NCBI RefSeq assembly: GCF_052327305.1
Contig: NZ_CP182486.1
Span: 2,232,001-2,296,000, forward strand
Source of the DNA: Sphingobium sp052327305
GTDB lineage: Bacteria; Pseudomonadota; Alphaproteobacteria; Sphingomonadales; Sphingomonadaceae
DNA: 64,000 nucleotides
Direction of reading: 5' to 3'
The position numbers and the translations under genes were made by a program. The notes below the pieces were generated by a model. It saw only the letters and a list, made by a program, of their open reading frames with translations. It searched no databases and was not told where the DNA came from. Positions 51,494 to 60,777 of the stretch are shown here, in pieces. Position 1 is the stretch's first letter, and each line of letters starts with the position of its first letter.

Positions 51494-53692
51494 TCACCGC
51501 CCCATTCGCCGCCGTGTCTCCTTGCCGAAGCGTCCTTTGCGCGTTCCCGGCTTTCCTTCCGTCGAGCGACCCTGATAGCGGGGCGCTGGCCCGGTGACCT
51601 GTTCGCCGGCGGGCAGACCCAGCTCGTCCGCCTCCAGCTTGCGGATTTCGTCGCGGATGCGGCCGGCTTCCTCGAACTCCAGATCCGCCGCGGCGGCGCG
51701 CATCTTCTTCTCCAGCTCTTCGATATAGGCGCGCAGATTATGGCCAACGAGATGAGGCCTTTCCTCAAGACCGGTCTCAACCGTGACCTGATCCTTGGAA
51801 GCGACATGGGCGATGATGTCGCCGATCTGCTTGCGCACTGTCTCAGGGGTAATGCCGTGCTCGACATTATAGGCCAGCTGCCGCTCCCGGCGCCGATCGG
51901 TCTCGGCCAGCGCGCGCTCCATGGAGCCGGTGATCCGGTCGGCATAGAGAATGACGCGCCCATCAACATTGCGCGCGGCGCGCCCGATCGTCTGGATGAG
52001 GCTGGTCTCCGAGCGCAGGAAGCCTTCCTTGTCAGCATCGAGAATGGCGACGAGACCGCATTCCGGGATATCCAGCCCTTCGCGCAGCAGGTTGATGCCC
52101 ACGAGCACGTCATAGACGCCCAGCCGCAGGTCGCGGATCAGCTCGATGCGCTCCAGCGTCTCTGTGTCGCTGTGCATGTAGCGCACCTTGATGCCCGCCT
52201 CATGCATGAACTCGGTGAGGTCTTCGGCCATGCGCTTGGTCAGCGTCGTGACGAGCGTGCGATAGCCTTTTGCGGCAGTGATGCGCGCCTCGTTGATGAG
52301 GTCGTCGACCTGATCCTCAACCGGTTTGATTTCGACCGGCGGATCGATGAGGCCGGTCGGGCGAATGACCTGCTCGGAAAAGGTGCCGCCGGTTTGCTCC
52401 ATTTCCCACGGGCCGGGCGTAGCAGAGACGCTGACCGTCTGCGGGCGCATCGCGTCCCATTCGTTGAAGCGCAACGGCCGGTTGTCGATGCAGGAGGGCA
52501 GGCGGAAGCCATATTCGGCCAGCGTCACTTTGCGCCGGTGGTCGCCCCGCGCCATCGCGCCGATCTGCGGCACCGTCTGGTGGCTCTCATCGACGAACAG
52601 GATCGCGTTCTCCGGCAGATACTCAAAGAGCGTGGGCGGCGGCTCACCGGGGAGGCGACCCGTGAGGAAGCGGGAATAATTCTCGATCCCTGCGCAGCTG
52701 CCGGTCGCGGCAATCATTTCCAGGTCGAAATTGGTGCGCTGCTCGAGACGCTGGGCCTCCAGCAGCCGACCCTCGGCAGTGAGCTCCTTCAGGCGCTCGG
52801 TCAGCTCGTGGCGGATTGCCTCCATCGCCTGCTTGAGCGTGGGGCCGGGCGTGACATGGTGCGAATTGGGGAAGACCTTCACATAGTCGAGGCTCGCCGA
52901 TTTCTTGCCGGTCAACGGATCGAATTCGACGATCTCCTCGATCTCGTCGCCGAAGAAACTGATCCGCCAGGCATTATCTTCATAATGGCTGGGGAAGATC
53001 TCCAAATTGTCGCCGCGCACGCGGAAATTCCCGCGCCCGAAGGCCGCGTCGTTGCGCTTATATTGCAGCGCGACGAGCTTGCGAATGATCTCGCGCTGGT
53101 CGGCGCTTTCGCCTTTCTTGAGCGCGAAGGTCATTGCCGAATAAGTCTCGACCGAACCGATGCCGTACAGGCAGGAGACCGACGCGACGATCAGCACATC
53201 GTCGCGCTCCAGCAAGGCGCGGGTGGCGGAATGGCGCATCCGGTCAATCGCCTCGTTCACCGAGCTTTCCTTCTCGATGTACGTGTCCGACCGGGCGACA
53301 TAGGCCTCGGGCTGGTAATAGTCGTAATAGCTGACGAAATATTCCACGGCGTTTTCCGGGAAGAAGCTCTTGAACTCGCCATAGAGCTGGGCAGCCAGGA
53401 TCTTGTTGGGTGCCAGAATGAGGGCGGGCCGCTGCACTGCCTCGATCACCTTGGCCATGGTGAAGGTCTTGCCCGAGCCGGTCACGCCCAGCAGCACCTG
53501 GTCCTTCTCACCGGCCTTGGCGGTTTCGACCAACTCGGCAATGGCGGTCGGCTGGTCGCCAGCCGGCTGATAGTCCGAGACCAGCTTGAACCGCTTGCCC
53601 CCTTCGGCCTTTTCCGGCCGCGCCGGCCGATGCGGGATGAAGGTCTGCCCTGTCTCGGGCTCGGAGAGATCGGTGCGGATGGTGATCGCCAT
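51494..53692 (-). CDS. uvrB: UvrABC system protein B
   Basis: A 732-residue damage-recognition helicase of nucleotide excision repair. The Walker A site is GVTGSGKT with K75, the beta-hairpin that clamps DNA is YYDYYQPEAYVARSDTYIEKE-type (from about residue 110), and helicase motifs include LFVDESHQT and QTIGRAARNVDGRVILYADR (quoted in parts). A C-terminal UvrC-binding UVR motif (YIEELEKKMRAAAADLEFEEA) is followed by a basic tail. ATG 53692 matches the family N-terminus MAITIRTDLS; a GTG at 53734 would add 14 residues. Confidence 0.96.
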   Translation of the reverse strand: MAITIRTDLSEPETGQTFIPHRPARPEKAEGGKRFKLVSDYQPAGDQPTAIAELVETAKAGEKDQVLLGVTGSGKTFTMAKVIEAVQRPALILAPNKILAAQLYGEFKSFFPENAVEYFVSYYDYYQPEAYVARSDTYIEKESSVNEAIDRMRHSATRALLERDDVLIVASVSCLYGIGSVETYSAMTFALKKGESADQREIIRKLVALQYKRNDAAFGRGNFRVRGDNLEIFPSHYEDNAWRISFFGDEIEEIVEFDPLTGKKSASLDYVKVFPNSHHVTPGPTLKQAMEAIRHELTERLKELTAEGRLLEAQRLEQRTNFDLEMIAATGSCAGIENYSRFLTGRLPGEPPPTLFEYLPENAILFVDESHQTVPQIGAMARGDHRRKVTLAEYGFRLPSCIDNRPLRFNEWDAMRPQTVSVSATPGPWEMEQTGGTFSEQVIRPTGLIDPPVEIKPVEDQVDDLINEARITAAKGYRTLVTTLTKRMAEDLTEFMHEAGIKVRYMHSDTETLERIELIRDLRLGVYDVLVGINLLREGLDIPECGLVAILDADKEGFLRSETSLIQTIGRAARNVDGRVILYADRITGSMERALAETDRRRERQLAYNVEHGITPETVRKQIGDIIAHVASKDQVTVETGLEERPHLVGHNLRAYIEELEKKMRAAAADLEFEEAGRIRDEIRKLEADELGLPAGEQVTGPAPRYQGRSTEGKPGTRKGRFGKETRRRMGR

Positions 53693-53779
53693 AAGCGCCA
53701 ATATGGAACCGGAGGCGGCTGGCGGCAATGGCACAGAGAGAACAAAAGGGGGTGACGTGAGCCCTCCGAATGCACGGAG

Positions 53780-54064
53780 TTATTTCCCCCTCAGATGTTC
53801 GAACCAGTTCGGATAGACGATACGCTTCGTGCCATATCGCTGCTTCAGGATGCCCGTGCGGTGGCCGATCCCGGTCGGTTCACCCCAACTCGCAAACTCA
53901 TCGAGATAAATGAGTTTCACGTCGAACCGAGTTCCATGAATTTCATAGAGAAGGGCCACCCACCGCTTGTCGGTGCGAAACTGTAGCCATTTCGGACGCG
54001 AGCGAGGCGTTCTGCCTCTTCGTGCTGCGACATGATTGCCTCCGGGAATCAGAGGCAGCTTCAT
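53780..54064 (-). CDS. Unknown small ORF, possibly frameshifted
   Basis: An open frame of 94 residues whose last 70 look protein-like and aromatic (KWLQFRTDKRWVALLYEIHG, then LIYLDEFASWGEP and RYGTKRIVYPNWFEHLRG). Its ATG at 54064 has no ribosome-binding site and its first 22 residues look non-coding. In another frame, GGAGG and an ATG at 54033 give MSQHEEAERLARVR, which would join the good part by a one-base shift near 53992. It is therefore either a gene with a frameshift or a chance ORF. No family is recognised with confidence. Confidence 0.35.
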   Translation of the reverse strand: MKLPLIPGGNHVAARRGRTPRSRPKWLQFRTDKRWVALLYEIHGTRFDVKLIYLDEFASWGEPTGIGHRTGILKQRYGTKRIVYPNWFEHLRGK

Positions 54065-54200
54065 TGCTTAGCTATTTTCCAACATTGGAAGAGGGTTTTC
54101 GATCCCTTTTAGATCGTCGCTTTCGGGAAGGGACGACGAATACGCGCGCAGAGATACCACGCTCATTCGCCTGTGGAGACGCGATATGTCCGCGAGAAGG

Positions 54201-54274
54201 TGGATGCCCGACAAGGATTCGAACCTTGATTGACGGAGTCAGAGTCCGCTCTCTTACCATTAGAGGATCGGGCA
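54201..54274 (-). tRNA. tRNA-Gln (CUG anticodon)
   Basis: A 74-base cloverleaf read on the minus strand. The seven-pair acceptor stem is TGCCCGA with TCGGGCA, followed by T73 and an encoded CCA. The anticodon loop CTCTGAC gives CTG, and the T arm contains GGTTCGAATCC. All stems pair. It stands alone between uvrB and ppx. Confidence 0.93.
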
Positions 54275-54444
54275 GTTGAGGCGGGCGCACTAGGGCCGGA
54301 GGCCAAGCCTTGTCAACCCATGTTGGGCCGTACCGTTTGTCGGACGTTGCGCGCTCGCTGCATCTTGCGCCGGGGGCCCATGCGCCATAGCATGAGGGCA
54401 AGTCCCGGCGGTACTCCCGCTGGTAGTAGAAAGCATAAGTTGTC

Positions 54445-55521
54445 ATGGCCCTTGATGCCGCCCGTTCCGCGCCTCCAGGCGCACCGGCCCCCACGTCCGC
54501 GCGACGGACGGCCGCTTCCCCGGCTCGCCGGTCAGATGATGCGCGTTCCGGAAATTTCGCTGCGATCGACCTGGGCACCAATAATTGCCGACTCCTCATT
54601 GCCCGGCCCGAAGCGGAGGGCTTCATGGTGGTCGATGCGTTTTCCCGCGTCGTGCGTCTGGGAGAAGGGCTTGCCAGCACTGGGCGGCTGGCCGATGCCG
54701 CCATGGACCGGGCGCTTTCAGCGCTCTCGGTTTGCGCGGACAAACTACGCCGCCGCCGGGTGACGCTTGCCCGCTCGGTCGCGACCGAAGCCTGCCGCCG
54801 GGCGGAGAACGGCATGGCGTTTGTCGAGCGCGTCCAGCGTGAGACAGGCATCAAGCTCGATGTCATCAGCGCACAGGAGGAGGCCCGGCTCGCGGTGTTC
54901 GGCTGCTACAGTCTGCTCGAAACGGGTGACGGGCCGGCGCTCATCTTCGACATCGGGGGCGGATCGACCGAACTCGTCCTTGTCGAGATGGATGGCGATC
55001 AGCCCCGCATCCTTGACTGGCAGAGCGCGCCCTGGGGCGTCGTTAGTCTCACCGAATCCGTGTCCCGCCAGGACTCGAGTTCAGCGGGCCGGGCCGAGAC
55101 CTATGCGCAGATGCGCGAGCGGGTCCGTGAGGCATTCGCCGCTTTTGCCGCACGCCTGCCGATAAGCGGCGCGTTACGGCTTCTCGGCACTTCGGGCACG
55201 GTTACGACGCTCGCCAGCGTCCATCTGCGCCTGCCGCGCTATGACCGGCAGGCGATTGATGGCCTCATCGTTTCCAGCGCGGAGATGCGGGCGGTGGCCG
55301 TCGAGCTTGCCGGGATGAGTATCGAGGAGCGGATGCGGCTCCCTTGCATTGGTGAGGAGCGGGCGGACCTCGTCGTGGCGGGATGTGCGATACTGGAAGG
55401 GATACTCGATCTGTGGCCGGCGGAGCGGCTGGGCGTTGCCGATCGCGGAATCCGGGAAGGAATATTGCGCGGCCTGATCGAAAGCGCGGTTGTCGCCTCG
55501 CGCCGGAGAGTCGGACAGTGA
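54445..55521 (+). CDS. ppx: Exopolyphosphatase / guanosine pentaphosphatase family protein
   Basis: A 358-residue member of the Ppx/GppA family of the ASKHA superfamily, which hydrolyses polyphosphate or pppGpp. Phosphate-binding loops are AAIDLGTNNCRLLI (about residue 39) and FDIGGGSTELVLVE. The N-terminal 35 residues are Ala/Pro/Arg-rich and disordered-looking. It is the short form without a C-terminal HD domain. It overlaps rlmE by four bases (GTGA), which suggests co-translation. Ppx versus GppA activity cannot be told from sequence here. Confidence 0.9.
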   Translation: MALDAARSAPPGAPAPTSARRTAASPARRSDDARSGNFAAIDLGTNNCRLLIARPEAEGFMVVDAFSRVVRLGEGLASTGRLADAAMDRALSALSVCADKLRRRRVTLARSVATEACRRAENGMAFVERVQRETGIKLDVISAQEEARLAVFGCYSLLETGDGPALIFDIGGGSTELVLVEMDGDQPRILDWQSAPWGVVSLTESVSRQDSSSAGRAETYAQMRERVREAFAAFAARLPISGALRLLGTSGTVTTLASVHLRLPRYDRQAIDGLIVSSAEMRAVAVELAGMSIEERMRLPCIGEERADLVVAGCAILEGILDLWPAERLGVADRGIREGILRGLIESAVVASRRRVGQ

Positions 55522-56195
55522 CGCGCGGCGCCGGCGTTGGTCGCACCCGCGTGAAGACGGCGCGCAACCGCAGCGCGCAGTCCACGCGCTGGCTCGCCCG
55601 TCAGCTCAACGATCCTTATGTGAAACGCGCAAAGGCGGAGGGCTACCGGTCCCGCGCTGCCTACAAGCTTATCGAGCTGGACGAGAAGTTCGGCGTACTG
55701 AAGGGCGTGCGCCACGTGGTGGATCTGGGGGTCGCGCCCGGCGGCTGGGCACAGGTCGTCAAGCGCAAGCGGCCGGAAGCGGCGGTGGTCGGTATCGACC
55801 TGCTGCCGGTGGAGCCGCTGACGGGTGTGACCCTGCTGCAAATGGACTTCATGGCGGATGAAGCGCCCGACCGGCTGATCGAGGAACTCGGTGCGGCGCC
55901 GGATCTGGTGTTGTCGGACATGGCCGCCAACACGGTAGGGCACGCCCAGACCGACCATCTCCGCACCATGGGGCTGGTCGAGGCGGCTGCGGACTTCGCC
56001 ATCAAGACTCTCCGCCCGGGCGGCGCTTTCGTGTCGAAGGTGTTTGCGGGCGGCACCGACAATAGTCTGCTGGCTGAACTCAAGCGCAACTTCACCACGG
56101 TCAAGCACGCCAAGCCGCCATCCAGCCGCAAAGGCTCGGTCGAATGGTTTGTCGTGGCGCAGGGCTTTAAAGGAAGGCAAGACGACAAGGCGTGA
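55518..56195 (+). CDS. rlmE: 23S rRNA (uridine2552-2'-O)-methyltransferase
   Basis: A 225-residue FtsJ/RrmJ-type methyltransferase that 2'-O-methylates U2552 in the A loop of 23S rRNA. The catalytic tetrad K50, D134, K174, E209 is complete. The SAM loop VVDLGVAPGGWAQV is at about 67-80. A basic N-terminal extension of about 20 residues precedes the core. The start is GTG 55518 overlapping the ppx stop, with GGAGAG at proper spacing. The long frame upstream from 55383 lies inside ppx and is not coding. Confidence 0.95.
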   Translation: MTRGAGVGRTRVKTARNRSAQSTRWLARQLNDPYVKRAKAEGYRSRAAYKLIELDEKFGVLKGVRHVVDLGVAPGGWAQVVKRKRPEAAVVGIDLLPVEPLTGVTLLQMDFMADEAPDRLIEELGAAPDLVLSDMAANTVGHAQTDHLRTMGLVEAAADFAIKTLRPGGAFVSKVFAGGTDNSLLAELKRNFTTVKHAKPPSSRKGSVEWFVVAQGFKGRQDDKA

Positions 56196-56237
56196 GCTTG
56201 CGCCTCGAGAAAAGAAATAAGCTTAGGAGGGGGAGCA

Positions 56238-56549
56238 ATGGAGAGTGATAGACAAGGCAGCGACCTTGCGAGCGATGAGCGCTACCACGCGCTCGTCCGG
56301 CGCCGCTCGCGGTTCGCCTGGGGCCTCTCTGCCGTCATGCTGGCGATCTTCTTCGGGTATATCCTGCTCATCGCCTTCCGGCGCGATATCCTGGCCATGC
56401 CGATCGGCGGGGGTGTGACGTCGCTGGGCATACCGGTGGGCATCGGCGTCATTCTGGCCGGCATCGCCCTCACCGGCGTCTATGTGCGCAAGGCCAATCG
56501 CGAGTTCGACCCCGCATTTGATGCCCTCCGCAGGGAGTATGGTCTGTGA
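56238..56549 (+). CDS. DUF485 family membrane protein
   Basis: A 103-residue inner-membrane protein with two helices (about residues 28-48 and 62-84) and the DUF485 pattern: DERYHALVRRRSRFAWGLS at the N-terminus, and DPAFDALRREYGL near the end. It has a very strong ribosome-binding site (AGGAGGGGGAG). It overlaps actP by four bases (GTGA), the standard yjcH-actP arrangement, and probably helps the symporter. Confidence 0.93.
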   Translation: MESDRQGSDLASDERYHALVRRRSRFAWGLSAVMLAIFFGYILLIAFRRDILAMPIGGGVTSLGIPVGIGVILAGIALTGVYVRKANREFDPAFDALRREYGL

Positions 56550-58258
56550 AGCAGGCTCAGAGCGGCAAGCTGGCATTGGCCTTCGGCGCAGTGCTCGTTC
56601 CCACGGCGGCGCTTGCCGACGCGCTCACCGGCGAAACCGAGCAGCAGGCTGCGAACTGGCCGGCCATCGCGATGTTCGCGCTCTTCGTGTTCGCGACTCT
56701 CTGGATCACGCGCTGGGCCGCGTCCCGCGTCAAGACCGCCGCCGACTTCTACACGGCTGGCGGGGGGATTACCGGCTTCCAGAATGGGCTGGCCATCGCG
56801 GGGGACTATATGTCCGCTGCGTCGTTCCTCGGCATCTCGGCGCAGATCTTTGCCGATGGTTATGATGGCCTCATCTATTCCACCGGCTTTCTGGTGGGCT
56901 GGCCGATCATTCTGTTCCTGCTCGCCGAGCGGCTGCGCAACCTCGGCCGCTACACCTTTGCCGATGTGGCCAGCTTTCGCTTCGCTCAGCCGCCCGTTCG
57001 CCTCTTCGCCGCGTTCAGCACGCTGGCTGTGGTGATCTTCTATCTCATCGCGCAGATGGTCGGCGCCGGGCAGCTCATCAAGCTGCTGTTCGGCCTGCCC
57101 TATGAATGGGCGGTGGTGATCGTGGGTGTGCTAATGACCTGCTACGTCCTGTTCGGCGGCATGATCGCGACGACCTGGGTGCAGATCATCAAGGCCGCGC
57201 TGCTGCTTGGCTGCGCCAGCTTCATGGCGTTCAGCGTGCTTTGGCGCTTCGGTTTCTCGCCAGAGGCGCTTTTCGCCCGTGCTGTCGAGGTCAAGACGAG
57301 CCTTGCGAGTGCTGCCGGCGCTGATGCCGCCACGGCAGCGACGCAGGGGCGGGCGATCATGGCGCCGGGCGGCTTCATCAAGGATCCTGTGTCGGCCATT
57401 TCGTTCGGCATGGCGCTCATGTTCGGTACTGCCGGGCTCCCGCATATCCTGATGCGCTTCTTCACGGTTCCCGATGCGAAGGAAGCTCGAAAGTCGGTGC
57501 TCTGGGCAACCGGCTGGATCGGTTATTTTTATATTCTCACGTTCATCATCGGTTTCGGCGCGATCACGCTGGTCGCCACCGATCCGAGTTATCTCGCACC
57601 CGATGGCGCCTTGCGGGGCGGCTCCAACATGGCGGCGATCCATCTGGCGGCAGCCATTGGCGGAGACGCATTCCTCGGGTTCGTCAGTGCAGTGGCTTTT
57701 GCGACTATCCTCGCGGTCGTGGCAGGCCTCACACTCTCGGGCGCTTCGGCCATTTCACATGATATTTATGCGTCCCTGGTCAAGCATGGTGCAGCGAAGG
57801 CGGAAGACGAACTCAAGGTCTCGCGGCGCACCGTGCCTGCGCTGGCGGTGATCGCGATCGCGCTCGGCATTGCATTCCAGAAGCAAAACGTCGCCTTCAT
57901 GGTCAGCCTGGCATTCGCGCTCGCGGCGTCCGGCAATTTCCCCGTCCTGCTCATGTCTGTCTTCTGGAGGGGATGCACGACACGCGGCGTGGTTGCGGGC
58001 GGCACGGTGGGCGTGCTCCTGGCGCTGGTGCTGACTGTGCTTTCCCCGGCGATCTGGGTCAGCGTTCTCGGCTACGATGTGCCGATCTTTCCCTATAGCT
58101 CGCCGACCATCTTCTCGATGCCGCTGGCTTTCCTGACGATATGGCTTGTCTCGCTGGCCGACCGCAGCGGTCGTTCGGCGGTCGATCGCGGTGGTTACGA
58201 CGCCCAGCGCCTGCGTGCGGAGACCGGTATCGGGGCAGCCGGTGCGTCAGGGCACTAG
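56546..58258 (+). CDS. actP: Cation/acetate symporter
   Basis: A 570-residue sodium:solute symporter of the ActP group that imports acetate and related short carboxylates. A signal-like N-terminus (ending TAALADA) is followed by about 13 membrane helices. Family blocks include DFYTAGGGITGFQNGLAIAGDYMSAASFLG (in parts), the GLPHILMRFFTVPDAKEARKS loop and GLTLSGASAISHD. The GTG start overlaps the DUF485 stop. No acetyl-CoA synthetase gene is nearby. Confidence 0.94.
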   Translation: MKQAQSGKLALAFGAVLVPTAALADALTGETEQQAANWPAIAMFALFVFATLWITRWAASRVKTAADFYTAGGGITGFQNGLAIAGDYMSAASFLGISAQIFADGYDGLIYSTGFLVGWPIILFLLAERLRNLGRYTFADVASFRFAQPPVRLFAAFSTLAVVIFYLIAQMVGAGQLIKLLFGLPYEWAVVIVGVLMTCYVLFGGMIATTWVQIIKAALLLGCASFMAFSVLWRFGFSPEALFARAVEVKTSLASAAGADAATAATQGRAIMAPGGFIKDPVSAISFGMALMFGTAGLPHILMRFFTVPDAKEARKSVLWATGWIGYFYILTFIIGFGAITLVATDPSYLAPDGALRGGSNMAAIHLAAAIGGDAFLGFVSAVAFATILAVVAGLTLSGASAISHDIYASLVKHGAAKAEDELKVSRRTVPALAVIAIALGIAFQKQNVAFMVSLAFALAASGNFPVLLMSVFWRGCTTRGVVAGGTVGVLLALVLTVLSPAIWVSVLGYDVPIFPYSSPTIFSMPLAFLTIWLVSLADRSGRSAVDRGGYDAQRLRAETGIGAAGASGH

Positions 58259-58288
58259 CGTGGCGCTGCCGAGCGTTAGTCTCCTCGC

Positions 58289-59917
58289 CTAACCCGCGTA
58301 GCGCGCTTCGAGCAGGTCGATCTCGCGCACCATCTTGCGCGCGATTTCGCTGCCAACCTGCCGGTTCTGGCTGCGGCGGAATATTTCCGCCCGTTCGGCG
58401 CGAAGAGCGATCAGCCGCAGCTCCCGCTCGACCTTTTCGAGCTGCTTGCGGGAAAGCGCCTCGTCGATCTCCGAGCGGCGCAGGTCGATGCGTTGTCGGT
58501 AGGCATCCATGATGCGGGAGGCGGCGGCGACGTAAATGTCGGCATCCGGGCGCCCTTCCGCCATTGCGTGTTCGGCCTGCTCCACAGCGGCGATCGCCGC
58601 CTCGGCGGCCGCGATCCGCGTGGCGTCTTCCTGCGCGAGATGGGAGGGGTCGGGCGGTAGTGCCAGGCCACGCAGCAATAATGGCAAGCCGATGCTGGCG
58701 CCGATCAACGAGACGATGATGACCCCCATAGCGAGGAATATCGCCAGGTCACGGGCGGGGAACGGCGATCCGTCGCTCATCGCGAGCGGCAGGGTGAGAA
58801 CACCCGCGAGTGTGATCGCGCCGCGCACGCCCGCGAATGACATCGCCGCAACGACGCGCCAGTTGGGCCTCTGCCTCCATTGCCCCTCCCGGAACAGCGT
58901 CAGGCGGAAGGAGAGCCACACCCACAGGAAGCGCAGTGCGGCAAGGCCGATGTTAATTGCCGCGACATAGATTGCGAGCCACCAGACCTCCCGATGGCCA
59001 GTGGTCCGCACGATCTCGGCCGCGCCACCCAGGATCAGCGGCAGCTGCTCGCCCAGAATGACGAAGATGATGCCGTTGGCGGTGAACTGGATCGTATCCC
59101 ACACCGTGGCGCGGCGAATGCGGGTGGCCGCCGCGATCTCGCCGCTCGCTTCCACGAAACCCATGGTGATACCGGCGGCGACGGCCGCGAGAATGCCCGA
59201 GCAATGCACATGCTCTGCAATGAGATAGGAGCCGAACGGGATCAGCAGCGAGATGAGGATCTGCGCACCGCCATCCTCGCCGAAGTGGCGCGAAATCCAG
59301 CTCTTCGCGCGAAATACCGCCCAGGTCACGCCCACGCCGACCGCGATGCCGCCCAGCGCGACCCACAGGAAATTGAGCGTGGCCGTCTGGATCGAGAAGG
59401 CGCCGGTCAGCGCGGCGGCGATAGCGAAGCGCAGGCAGACGAGGCCCGACGCGTCGTTGAGCAGGGATTCTCCTTCGAGGATGTGCATCATTCGCTTGGG
59501 GATCGGCACGCGTTGCGCAATGGCGGAGACCGCGATGGGGTCCGTGGGCGAGACGACAGCCGCGAGCGCGAAGGCGACCGCGAGCGGCATGGAGGGAATC
59601 ATCCAGTGGATGAAGAAGCCCATGCCGACGACCGTGAAGATGACGAGACCAAGCGCCAGCTCGATGACTGTCTTGCCGTCCTTGAACAGCTCTTCACGCG
59701 GGATGCGCCAGCCATCGAGAAAGAGCAGCGGCGGCAGGAACAGCAGGAAGAAAATCTCGGGGTCGAGCGTCACCCGCCAGTCGGCAATGAGGCCGATCAC
59801 TGCGCCCAGCGCGATCTGGAAGAGCGGACGCGGCAAGGGAATGGGAATGGCTCGAGACAGGATGCCGCTCACGACGACGGCCAGCAACAGGACGAGAATC
59901 ATCGTGATGGTTTCCAA
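58289..59917 (-). CDS. CPA1-family Na+/H+ antiporter
   Basis: A 542-residue inner-membrane antiporter with about twelve helices and a long helical, charged C-terminal cytoplasmic region (from about residue 430). Ion-site motifs are VVSPTDPIAVSAI and EGESLLNDASGLV, the latter holding the ND pair of electroneutral exchangers. The TTG at 59917 follows CAGGAG at nine bases; the frame extends to another TTG at 59980 with no ribosome-binding site. It is convergent with actP. Confidence 0.92.
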   Translation of the reverse strand: METITMILVLLLAVVVSGILSRAIPIPLPRPLFQIALGAVIGLIADWRVTLDPEIFFLLFLPPLLFLDGWRIPREELFKDGKTVIELALGLVIFTVVGMGFFIHWMIPSMPLAVAFALAAVVSPTDPIAVSAIAQRVPIPKRMMHILEGESLLNDASGLVCLRFAIAAALTGAFSIQTATLNFLWVALGGIAVGVGVTWAVFRAKSWISRHFGEDGGAQILISLLIPFGSYLIAEHVHCSGILAAVAAGITMGFVEASGEIAAATRIRRATVWDTIQFTANGIIFVILGEQLPLILGGAAEIVRTTGHREVWWLAIYVAAINIGLAALRFLWVWLSFRLTLFREGQWRQRPNWRVVAAMSFAGVRGAITLAGVLTLPLAMSDGSPFPARDLAIFLAMGVIIVSLIGASIGLPLLLRGLALPPDPSHLAQEDATRIAAAEAAIAAVEQAEHAMAEGRPDADIYVAAASRIMDAYRQRIDLRRSEIDEALSRKQLEKVERELRLIALRAERAEIFRRSQNRQVGSEIARKMVREIDLLEARYAG

Positions 59918-60053
59918 AAGCGCGGGCTCCTGTTTCGGTTGGGAAGAACCTCTTGTCGGGACCGGGGACCGTAAGGTCAACCGCCGACATGGCTTTTTTG
60001 AAGGAAATTCGCTGCGTTAATTCGGCGCGCACATTGCCGCGCGGCAGCGCCGC

Positions 60054-60767
60054 TTACTCGCCCAGCTGCTTCGCTTCCTGATACTTGAGTTCGAGATAAC
60101 GGTTGGTCGTAGCGAGCTTGTCGAGGTCGCCGCTCGCGAGATTCTCGGTCATCGTGCCGATCTGCTGCTCGATGACGCTGAGCCCCTCCACAAGCTGCGC
60201 ATCGGGCACCCGACCGTTACGCGGCGTATGGCGCAGCGGTTGCGGGATCGACTGATAGCCCGTGACGAGTTCGGGCAGATGATCCGAAAGAAGGCGACGG
60301 ATCTCCAGCGCGGCGGGCTCCCGCGGGTCGAGCCGGGCGAGCTGCGGCGCCAGCGTTTCCAGCCGGGTGCCGATCGCGTTGATGATGGGAATGGCAGGCG
60401 CCGGCAGAGCGCGGCGCTGATTGTCGAGCCAGATTTCGGTCTTGAGCGGCAGCGCCTTGAGGTCGGTCTGGGCGAGCTTTGACGGCTCGACCACCGTTTC
60501 GACCGTGGGAATGAAGGCAAAGGCGAGGCAGGCGATGAGCAGGCCCAGCACCAGCAGCACGCCAGTGGTGCCGATGCCACCCAACACCATGCCGGCGATA
60601 GCCGCGCCTATCAGCACCGCTGCGACCGCCAGGATCATGCGCTTGATGCGGCCGGCAAAATCCCTGCCGGTCCGTGCGATCCGCTTGCTCGATCGCTGAT
60701 ATTGCGCCGAAGTGCGGGCGATCAGTTCATTCGCCTTGAGGACGATATCGTCGACTTCGCTGGCCAC
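60054..60767 (-). CDS. XpaC-like membrane protein paired with TelA
   Basis: A 237-residue protein with two adjacent membrane helices (about residues 44-86) and a helical cytoplasmic region after them, including EIWLDNQRRALPAPAIPIIN. It resembles the '5-bromo-4-chloroindolyl phosphate hydrolysis' (XpaC) family, which is usually found beside telA; that name reflects an old phenotype, not a proven reaction. It starts ten bases after the telA stop on the same strand, so the two form an operon. Confidence 0.82.
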   Translation of the reverse strand: MASEVDDIVLKANELIARTSAQYQRSSKRIARTGRDFAGRIKRMILAVAAVLIGAAIAGMVLGGIGTTGVLLVLGLLIACLAFAFIPTVETVVEPSKLAQTDLKALPLKTEIWLDNQRRALPAPAIPIINAIGTRLETLAPQLARLDPREPAALEIRRLLSDHLPELVTGYQSIPQPLRHTPRNGRVPDAQLVEGLSVIEQQIGTMTENLASGDLDKLATTNRYLELKYQEAKQLGE

Positions 60768-60777
60768 TGGCCTCTCC

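Noticed and set aside
51740..53755. 671-codon open frame opposite uvrB
   Set aside because: Antisense shadow of uvrB with no recognisable domain or start signal.
54201..54274. tRNA-Gln as an attachment site of an integrated element
   Set aside because: No integrase gene and no second copy of the tRNA 3' end were found in the window.
58880..59974. 364-codon open frame opposite the Na+/H+ antiporter
   Set aside because: Highly charged shadow of a membrane-protein gene; no start signal.
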